Below, one piece after another: positions 56,580 through 64,000 of a stretch of 64,000 nucleotides of DNA. The notes under the pieces were generated by a model that saw only the letters and a program-made list of their open reading frames with translations, did not search any database and was not told the origin of the DNA. Position numbers and translations under genes: made by a program. The number at the start of each line of letters is the position of its first letter. The stretch's first letter is position 1. This stretch comes from Euptelea pleiosperma (Eukaryota; Streptophyta; Magnoliopsida; Ranunculales; Eupteleaceae), in the NCBI GenBank assembly GCA_035048495.1, contig CM068543.1, forward strand, positions 26,463,751 through 26,527,750, in the 5' to 3' direction.

Positions 56580-58084
56580 TGAAATTCTCTTTTAATTATT
56601 AGGTTAAGTCCTAGAGAGGGGTGAATAGGACAATTTTTAATTCCTTTGCGAATTCTTCATGGATTAAAAAATTATTGATCACACAAGGCGGAAAAGGATC
56701 AAGCAATTAATATATTAATCATCCACAGAAGCATAGAATGAGAAACAATTATGCAAACATTCACAATCACACAAGACTCAGGTTTACAGTGGTTCGATGA
56801 CTCCGCACCTACGTCCACTGTCCAATACTCACCACGAGTAGTATTATATTATTTCAATCATACATTACAATATTTCCAATTGAAATAAATAATCAACCAA
56901 CTAATATTACACTTAGTCTCAATCTAATGAGAATCGCTTTTCGCTCACCTAGAGAGTCAGCCTAGGCTAGTAGTCTATTTAGAGAAATTCTTTTCTCTTG
57001 GATCTACAATCCACAACTCAGTTAGATGAGTCCACACTCATCCACCAATCACAAAATAATAGTGTTTATAAATATCGAATTCTATCAACAAGGTATTGGT
57101 TCATAGAAACACTTACTTCTCGATGAATACGATCGAATGGAAACTCCTTTGGAGAAGAATTTGCCTAAGAGACGCTCTGCCAAGAGTAATCCTCTTCTTG
57201 GAAGAAGATTCTTGCAGATTAACAATACCAAATAGTCTATTCCAAACACTTAGAGACTTCACAACGAATTCTCAACTTTGCTCTGATGAAGCTCTTACAA
57301 ATTTCAGATCTCTGGACTTAAAAAATGATAATCAAGTAAAGTAGAGATCTCTTGATTGGGTTGATTCTATTAAAGGGAGAGTGCTCTTATTTATAAACAG
57401 GCCTCCCTTTGCTAGAATCGTACCGAATATAGCTGTTTGAAAGACCAAAATGCGCTTCTAATCGCATAAAAGATTTCGTCAAACGAGATCCGAAACTGGC
57501 GGGGTAGACCGCATTATTGGCCGGTCGACCGGACCTCGGTCGACCGAGCCTTTAGTCGGTTGCCCGCTTAGGCTTTAAGCCAACTTTCTCGAACCTGAGA
57601 ATTAGAGTTGACCGGACCATTATGGCCAGTCGACCGGACCTTCGGTCGCCCGCACAAATGAGCCAGTCGGCCGGACAGTTTTGTGCATAGCCGAATGCTA
57701 CCAAATTTCTGAGAATTTCTCTTCTCATCACACGCACAAACCCTAACCAAAATTTAATCATCTAGCGTACAACAATATCCACTGGCAATGCGCGGTTTTA
57801 CCCTCAGATTTGCGTAAGTAACCGCAACACGAGTTTCTTCATAGTTGAACATTCGTTGAGTGAGAACGTACTTGAGCTTTTGACTTTGTCTTTAGTTGAG
57901 CTTGATCATTTGACTTTGTCTTCAGTTGTACTTGATAATCTTGACTTTGTCTTCAGTTGATCTTGAGCACTTGGGTTGTCTTTTCTTCAGCTTTAATCTT
58001 TCTTTTGTTTTGTCGAAGGCACAACAATACATATATTTACCGAAGAACTAAGTATTCTTGGGATTTGACAACCGAGACTTTTCA
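56580..58084 (-). repeat. 3' LTR of SirC (Sirevirus-like), minus strand
   Basis: On the minus strand the LTR starts TGAAAAGTCTCGG at 58084, right after the purine tract AAAAGGGGAGAT, and ends GAGAATTTCA at 56580. It has a GTCGACCG-type palindrome block, a TATA box TATAAATAAG (complement at 57386-57395), a U5 with GTGGACGTAGGTGCGGAG and CGAACCACTG, and TATTCACCCCTCTCTAGGAC near the end. These are the landmarks of Sirevirus LTRs. Internal sequence continues to the right to 59336. Confidence 0.78.
57386..57680 (-). promoter_or_regulatory. SirC LTR promoter: GGTCGACCGG palindromes and TATA box
   Basis: GGCCGGTCGACCGG, CGGTCGACCG, CAGTCGACCGG and CAGTCGGCCGG occur between 57519 and 57675. The TATA box lies about 125 bp downstream on the minus strand. 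Confidence 0.65.
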
Positions 58085-58500
58085 ATCTCCCCTTTTGTTA
58101 ATGCCAGGACAAAAACAAATACTTACCCAATTATATTATACTTTTTGTCAATTATAAATAAATAAAAAATGCTCCCCCTAAGTACAAGGAGGCAACGCTG
58201 TAGCTCACGATTAGTATCGCGATTGGTACCACACTTATTGCAAATAACCTGTTGCTACAAAATAATCAACTTGATAGAAAAAATCTTTGACAATAGCTTC
58301 TCATTAGTATATTAGTCAAAAATATACCAAAAACGTCTTCTCAATATATTTAGTCAAATAGAACTAAATAATAATCACATATATTTTATGACAAGTAGTT
58401 CAATAAGATAGTAAAACCAACAAGTGTTATTATCAATGTAATTCACATTATAATCGATTTCTCCCCCTTTTTGTCATACATTGACAAAGGGAAGAACTCA
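58085..58500 (-). other. SirC 3' non-coding region with multiple polypurine tracts
   Basis: On the minus strand: GACAAAAAGGGGGAGAAATC (complement near 58456-58480), CTTAGGGGGAGCATTTTTTA (near 58163-58182) and AAAAGGGGAGAT next to the LTR. Several purine tracts before the 3' LTR are a known Sirevirus feature. Confidence 0.65.
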
Positions 58501-58739
58501 AACCTGTGATGATAAAGAATATAAGACATTGCTAATCAATCATACAGGAAAAAAAATCATACCAAATTATACCAAAATATATCATAAAGTAAACCGGTCA
58601 ACATAGTGACCAATATCCAACATCCACACAAAGTAGCCAAAGTACTTCAGTATCAAATAGTATAGACCAATAATATCAAATAATACATCAACACAACATG
58701 TATTACTGATCTATAAAGAGAGAAAAAGCAAAGCGTGCT

Positions 58740-59336
58740 CTAGTCATAATCATCCTCATCGTCATCATTAACTGCATCATCTCCTTCTTCTTCATCTTCG
58801 TCCTCATCTTCATATTCGTTTTCATCTTCTTCTTCATCATCGCTAGCTGCTGAAGGCACGGTCGTCTCCTCAGGTGAAGACTGGAGATAGTCATGATGTT
58901 GAGACCATAGGAATGAAGTCATATGCTGCTGACGTCGAGAAAATTTGTCAATCGATGCATAAAGATTGTCCAACTTGGATGAGAGATCTGCAATAGATGC
59001 AGATACAGAGGACCGACGGGATCTAGAACTCGAAGTAGAAGTAGAAACATGAGCAGACATAGACGATTCACCAACCAACATCTTACTAAAAGTAGCTTGA
59101 TTGATAGGTGAGATGGGATGCATAGTTTCATCAGAGTCTAAAATAGGAACTTTGTAATGACTCAAATTTTAAAACTAAAATGCCAAAAGGCAAAGACCGC
59201 TTGCGATTCTCAATCGCCAAATTCTCAACCATGAGATGAAAAATTACTAATGGACCACAAATTTTCGTGCCTTGAGAGACACAATACAGAAGATACTAGA
59301 TAGAAGGTCCAATTTCACTCCGATGTCCCGAATAGC
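58740..59336 (-). pseudogene. SirC env-like ORF, C-terminal remnant
   Basis: On the minus strand the main open frame runs 59165-58740 (141 codons): MSHYKVPILDSDETMHPIS, INQATFSKMLVGES, a Ser-rich stretch, a coiled-coil-like ASIADLSSKLDNLYASIDKF, QHMTSFLWSQHHDYL, and an acidic tail of about 35 Asp and Glu residues. Upstream, in another frame, ENRKRSLPFGILVLKFE extends the similarity to about 59336, so a frameshift lies near 59165. The motifs and the position between pol and the 3' LTR are those of the env-like ORF3 of Sireviruses (the putative plant transposon protein family). The function of that protein is not established. The N-terminal part and all of pol are missing because FB4 begins at 59337. 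Confidence 0.55.
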
Positions 59337-60018
59337 CTGTTCCGGCTAGCACCATTTTGTTACTCACTGTTGCCATTTGGGCTCACTGACCGTATGGATG
59401 ATTAGTCGATTAAAACTTTGATGATAGGACGCAATTGAGCTACGTGGCACACTTAGAGGATTCTAACTGTATGGATGTTTGGCCAATCCCTAGTTGGGCC
59501 CACAAACCAAAAATCAGCCCGATTAGTAATTTCTAGCCATTGGATTCGAATTATTTTTATGGGTTGATTTAAACCGTGGAATTTGAGCATTATTGACCAT
59601 TATTTGAGGTACAAAGATCCAAAGGTTTGAAATCACAAATCAAGCTAATTTTTTGTTTGTAGGTCCACCTAAAGATTGGAAAAACATCCATACGGTCAAA
59701 GTCCTCTAAGAGTGTGACATGTGGCTCATATTGTGCCCTGCCATCAAAGTTTTTCTCTGTTTAGTCCACCCCTTGGTAGACATTCATACCAAAAATCAAC
59801 TTGTTCGATAATTTTTAGCCGTTGGAATTAGTACTCAAAAAAACAAATGGTTGAATTCCACGGATAAAATCATGGCTTAATTAATAGTACTAAAATCTAA
59901 TGGCTAGAGATTCATGGTGATTTTTGGTGTGTATATCCACCAAGGGCTGCGCTAAACATCCATGCGGTCAGTGGGCCCAGATGGCAATGGTGAGTAACAA
60001 AAATGGTGCTAGCTACAG
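59337..60018. mobile_element. FB4: foldback-family transposon with arms of about 62 bp
   Basis: The left arm (59337-59400, CTGTTCCGGCTAGCACCATT...) pairs with the right arm (59957-60018, ...AATGGTGCTAGCTACAG) over about 60 bp with some mismatches. Inside are a second inverted pair around GGCACACTTAGAGGATT (59447) and GTCCTCTAAGAGTGTGAC (59699), and the phrases shared with FB1-FB3. It is the most complete copy in the window. No coding capacity. No clear target duplication. Confidence 0.78.
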
Positions 60019-60493
60019 TTAGTTTACATCACCACCATTTTTTTTATATTCAAGGCCCACCAACTAATCCATCTTCACCATTCAAATTAACAGTCAATCT
60101 AGATGACTGATCATATGCTCGCGCTCTAAACTCTCTTTCTAGAGAGAAAGAGAGAGGTCCCACCACTCTTGAGTTGCATTTTGGACTAAACGGAGCCACA
60201 ATGATATCTATAAAAAGGATGAGACGAGCCTAATGAACTCATCGAGGGTTAATCATGATGCATTAGTTTACATGTTTTTCTCAATTGCTACCAAAAAACC
60301 GTAAACTAATGCACAGAAACTTAACGCATTTGTATTCATTTACAACGTACCAAGCAGAGCCTTAATGTTATCAGTTTCATTATTATCACTAGAGGTGTCA
60401 TATTCATTATTAGTTTCATTATCCCAGGTGGCTATCATAGCCTTATTTCATCTTTCTTAGATTTAATTGTGCATTCATTAGCTATGTGATAAT
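60019..60493. other. Non-coding spacer with a short inverted repeat
   Basis: GCATTAGTTTAC (about 60260-60271) and GTAAACTAATGC (about 60302-60313) are exact inverted 12-mers about 30 bp apart. TTTCTAGAGAGAAAGAGAGAG near 60134-60160 is a simple palindrome. No gene seen. Confidence 0.5.
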
Positions 60494-61434
60494 TGAAAGT
60501 AAGATTTTTTCCGTGTCGTTGGATCGGAAACCCTTGATTTAAACAATATTTGTAATTTTTCTAAATTGGTTCACTTAATCTGTAAATAAGTAGACTTGCA
60601 CAGTGGCTCGTGTCGGATATCGTTCACACTCGGGATTAGTTAGCATAATAAGAAACAAGAATAATCAGAAAATGCTCAGAATAAATAGAAGGGTGAGTGT
60701 AATTCCTTGAACCTTTGGTCAAGAGTATTAGTGTAAATCACCACTAGGAGGATTACCTAGTCACTTTGATATATTTACAATTCCTTATCCTAGTGCATCA
60801 CATGATTGACATTTAACAAAATTTTTAGAATTTAGATGAGAACTCTTATATCATGTCATGCAGGGATTTCTGAAACACTTGACACCACAAATGAATCATT
60901 TTCATTCTTACACTAGTACACAAATTAATGTCAGACCACTCTGGGTAGCTACTAATAACTAACTTAATGTATTCTAAAGCATAATAAACACTAAGATGTG
61001 GGACCCTCAAATGACCCTAATATACATATATTAGCCACATTCTGTATAATCCATAATTGGTGGGCCCGTAGTGAAGAATTGAGCACTTGTGTAGACAAGT
61101 TAGACATTTGGGACTCACCTACAAAATTTGAATAATTGTGAACCTTTATACGACGAACCTTAACGCATTAATTAAGGCGTAAATTGACTAACTTATTAGG
61201 GTACTATTCGATGGGCCTAAGGAGTACCCATACCCATGAGCCCTTTCATTCACCATACCTTAATATACTACAATACATAAAATGTTCTTTTAAAAATAAT
61301 AATAATAATAATACCTTGGTAATCTCACAAAATAATTCTTTGACTTTTTAAAATAAAATAATGACCATTGGTCTTGTTGGATGTGTGCCACTATGGCCAC
61401 ATGCTCACACTCTTCTTTTTAGAGTAGAAACCCA
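60494..61434 (-). mobile_element. Candidate solo LTR related to Ty3-A
   Basis: The left end TGAAAGTAAGATTTTTTCCG, read on the minus strand, matches the last 40 bp of Ty3-A (GACACGGAAAAAATCTTACT versus GACGCGGAAAAATCCTAGTT), and the CGAGTGTGAACGATATCCGA region matches about 100 bp further in. A CA at 61433-61434 followed by ATAAT (61435-61439) equals the 5 bp before 60494 (ATAAT, 60489-60493). An AT-rich 5-mer could match by chance. An (AAT)n tract is at 61296-61313. Confidence 0.45.
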
Positions 61435-61439
61435 ATAAT

Positions 61440-62199
61440 TGCGAATCTGCCACAAAGGCATCAATCACCAAAAATTTGGGCAAGGATATATAATATATAA
61501 TGAGGAGCAATAAATTCCTAGAGAGAGAATCATTCTCTCATACACACACAAACCAGAAATGTTAGAATTGTGGGACCCATCTACACTAGACTTCAATGGG
61601 GAAATTTGGAAAACTACACCTAGACTACCCACGTCTTTACCTTGAGAGAGAGTCCCTTGACCACCCTCTTGACACCTAGCCTCCCATGTGGAATAGCAAA
61701 CCTGCAAGGAAAGAAAGAGAAGACAGATTAGGATAGTATCTATAATCCTCTAGGGGTGAAGGAGATCTTTTGATCACCGTAGATGTGAGCACTAGGAAGT
61801 AATCCATTCCACATAGGCAGTGAACACGTGGGTGACCTTCTTACTTTAACTTTTGTAAGAACTTTCTAAAATCTGGAAATTTTTGTAGACCTTGAAACAC
61901 CACTTAGTCACGTTTCTCGCCATTATACCTATTGCCAAACGTGTGAGCGGCCAATATAGAAACTCACAAACCTTTCCTTTGGACTGACGCCATTTAAGAA
62001 CATTGTAACAATGGAACACCTCCAGCAATCGTCTAAACACCTCTCTCACAAATACTAGTAAGCCAAAATCATGAACTAAATAGCAAACCCGAGAGAAAAG
62101 CGTGGTGACCTTTAGGAGGAGGAATCGTGTGATCTCCCAAGGTAGAGAGGAACTTCAAGAGTTGGGGAGGAGATCGATCATCTCAGTCCATCACGTCTC
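61440..62199. other. Spacer, nothing recognised
   Basis: No coding domain or terminal repeat seen. Short GAGAGAGAATCATTCTCTC hairpin at about 61520-61540. Confidence 0.4.
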
Positions 62200-64000
62200 C
62201 ATTGGGTAAAATAAATCAAGTGACCCAAAACATAAGAATAAAATAAACGCCGAGGATCCAACGGCTTCAACTTGAGGAACCTTCGGCATTCGCAAACGAT
62301 CTACGGTTAAAGGTAGGTACTCCTACGAGTTGATGTGATTGTCTATTTCTTTACCTCCCTATCATGTTCATTGTTTTAGAAATCGTTAAAGGAATACATG
62401 CTAGAAATTCTGGACGTTATCATGTTGTACAAAAAAAAACAAAATGGGTTCATATATGTATGTTACTTCTCTAGTAGCCATGTGAACATGACTTGATATT
62501 CTAACTTTCTTGCTTTATTTGATCATGAACTCGAATTGTGATTGATATGTGGTTATACCGTTATGGTAACGAAATGATTAAATTGTTGTTACCATGTGAA
62601 CTTGATTGCTCAAAGTTATGAATAAGATTCAATCGGATGGAGCCAATAATGATTACGACTCGTGGTAGTCTCCCAAGAGAAACTTTGGGGCTAGAATGCT
62701 CTATCATTTTCTCCATGAGGGATAATCACGAGCCAAATCCACATGCTCCATCGATGTGGTTACGTTACGGTAGGAAGAGGTTTCGAATATTCATTTTTGT
62801 ACTGGAATTATTTTGCATAGCATGCTAGCATATGTTAAAGGTGTTCGGATATGGCAAAATAAGTAGGGCTCGGTGCCCTTGGGTGAAAAACCCTAATCCC
62901 CTGTAGAAGAGCTCTCGGCTGAGCTACTCCCGGCGTGGGAAGGAGTAGGAGACCCAGATATGGGTTGCACTCATTTTTGCATGCATTGTATTTTGCATAC
63001 TGGGATGATTAGGAATAACCATAATTGTGATTGAATGCCTAATTTATGTTTACTTGAACTACAATTCTATGATGATGACATGATTTGATAATAAAGTGAT
63101 AGACTATGACCTTAGCTTGAATGGAGTACGGTAGATTTTCTATTGAGCGTTAGCTCACGGCGTAAGCCGACCCCTTTAGGTTTTGTAGATGATGATGTGG
63201 GCGCGGACATGGGCACGTGGGAGAATGTCCATGGTATGGAGGCGGCGGCGGAGACACTAGATGGCGTTGAAGGAATTATGGGTTGATCTTAGGCTTGTTG
63301 GACTACGGTTATAGGATTATATTTATGCATTGAAACTAATGATATTGATGTAATAAGTTAGACGTGGGGATGGCCACTTTGAATTGATTGGGTGTTGATT
63401 CATTCGTGATGATACACCGTTAACGCTTATTTAGAACTTGGAACCTTTTTGAACTTGGTATGAACTAATTAATGCTCGATATTCTTAGAATGTTATCATT
63501 ATATACTTTGTAAGTTCCGGTAGAAATTTCACGAAGATTTAATGAGAAATGGCTCACAAAATATCGGCCCAAAGCGATAAAATCACCAAAACTTAACGTG
63601 GACAGATTCTGTATTGCAGACTTGCAGCACCTTTTCTGTCAGGAAGATGGTAGAACCAGACCTTCGAGAAAATAGATTAATCGAAGCTCGTTTTGTCAGC
63701 TTTCTGAACATAAAAAGTACGTTATGAGATTCAATGTGTACTGTCCTAAGAGGCCAAAACACTATACCTATCTTGAATCTGTCTGGACCTGTGTTTTGAT
63801 TTGCAGCACCTATTCGGACCACTAAACAGTAGAATCTGACTTTGGACCGAACTGAAATAATGAGTTTCTTTTTGTTAGCTTTCCAGAATGTAATGTGCGT
63901 TAGGTGATTCAAACTGTGCTGCTTTCAGTGGCCAAATCATTGAACCTATGTCAGACTAGTCTGATTTTGTTTTTAGACTTAAGACACCTTTTTCACATAG
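62200..64000 (+). repeat. Ty3-type LTR-like sequence running off the right edge
   Basis: It shows the same succession of landmarks as Ty3-B: GGTTAAAGGTAGGTACTCC (62303, against GAGGTAAGTG), GGGCTCGGTGCCCTTGGGTG with AAAACCCTAATCCCC (about 62865-62900, against GTACCCTAAGGTGAAAGG), GGCGTGGGAAGGAG (against GTGCGGGAAGGAG) and TAGCTCACGGCGTAAGCCGA (about 63147). It lacks the 191-bp repeats but has its own 179-bp repeats further right. Start and end are not determined. Confidence 0.45.
63599..64000 (+). repeat. 179-bp tandem repeat at the right edge
   Basis: TTGCAGCACC occurs at 63622 and 63801, and a degenerate copy (TTAAGACACC) at about 63980, giving steps of 179 bp. Units also share TTTTGTCAGCTTTC or TTTTGTTAGCTTTC, GCGTTAGGTGATTCAA-type and GGCCAAA phrases. 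The array probably continues beyond the window. Confidence 0.78.

Noticed and set aside
58740..59165. Acidic 141-codon ORF as an independent host gene
   Set aside because: Its motifs, upstream frame extension and position next to a Sirevirus 3' LTR fit an env-like element ORF better.
1..64000. CRISPR arrays, rRNA or tRNA genes, bacterial operons
   Set aside because: None seen. The iMet-type TGGTATCAGAGC motifs are retrotransposon primer binding sites and not tRNA genes, and the repeat arrays are LTR promoter palindromes or tandem repeats.

Overview
This is a 64-kb piece of a flowering-plant nuclear genome in which almost every base belongs to transposable elements or their debris. The evidence for a plant is the Ty1/copia and Sirevirus-type LTR elements primed by initiator-Met tRNA, the plant L1-type LINEs with a zf-RVT C-terminus, hAT and PIF/Harbinger MITEs, and one host gene whose two visible exons encode the start of a SCD1-type (STOMATAL CYTOKINESIS DEFECTIVE 1) DENN-domain protein. 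The species cannot be fixed from the sequence. No rRNA gene, tRNA gene, CRISPR array or prokaryotic operon was seen.

Positions 1-24200 are the 5' end of the SCD1-like gene, read on the minus strand. Exon 1 (23852-24025, start codon at 24025) and exon 2 (9177-9270) join in frame, but intron 1 is about 14.6 kb and intron 2 runs off the left edge. Both introns are packed with nested elements: CopA (12-1417, a copia element reduced to LTRs and RNase H); CopB (an old copia gag-protease fragment, 1622-2389 and 8695-8935), split by CopC (2390-8694, a complete copia element with TSD TCTTT), itself hit by hAT-1 (7752-8123); CopD (10638-16325, a 5'-truncated copia), hit by hAT-2 (13547-15231), itself hit by LINE-1 (13643-14776); LINE-2 (16691-21989, minus strand); and foldback elements.

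Positions 24200-30002 lie upstream of the gene. They hold foldback repeat FB2, a hAT element (25113-26068) inserted in the TATA box of an LTR-like sequence, a SINE (26371-26573), a Harbinger-type MITE (27695-28270), and the LTR tail plus gag of another copia element (CopE).

Positions 30003-52567 are one minus-strand copia element, CopF, stretched to 22.6 kb by four later insertions. These are SirA (31279-40136), whose 5' LTR is split by a 2.77-kb solo LTR (32856-35625); a second solo LTR (40862-44488) carrying six 191-bp repeats; and SirB (44517-50527). SirA and SirB belong to one Sirevirus-like family that keeps a gag-like coiled-coil ORF and lacks pol. The upstream end of CopF, with its 5' LTR and flank, is duplicated in tandem (51973-54328).

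Positions 54564-64000 hold a solo Sirevirus-type LTR with six 131-bp units that each contain a hairpin (54564-56159), the 3' end of a third Sirevirus-like element (LTR 56580-58084, env-like ORF remnant 58740-59336), a foldback element with arms of about 62 bp (59337-60018), a candidate solo LTR (60494-61434) and Ty3-type LTR-like sequence with 179-bp repeats that runs off the right edge.

No element here looks able to move by itself, because every pol-like reading frame carries stops or frameshifts. The items most worth a second look are the SCD1-like gene with its TE-filled introns, the three Sirevirus-type LTR families that each carry a different palindrome array, and the gag-only SirA/SirB family.
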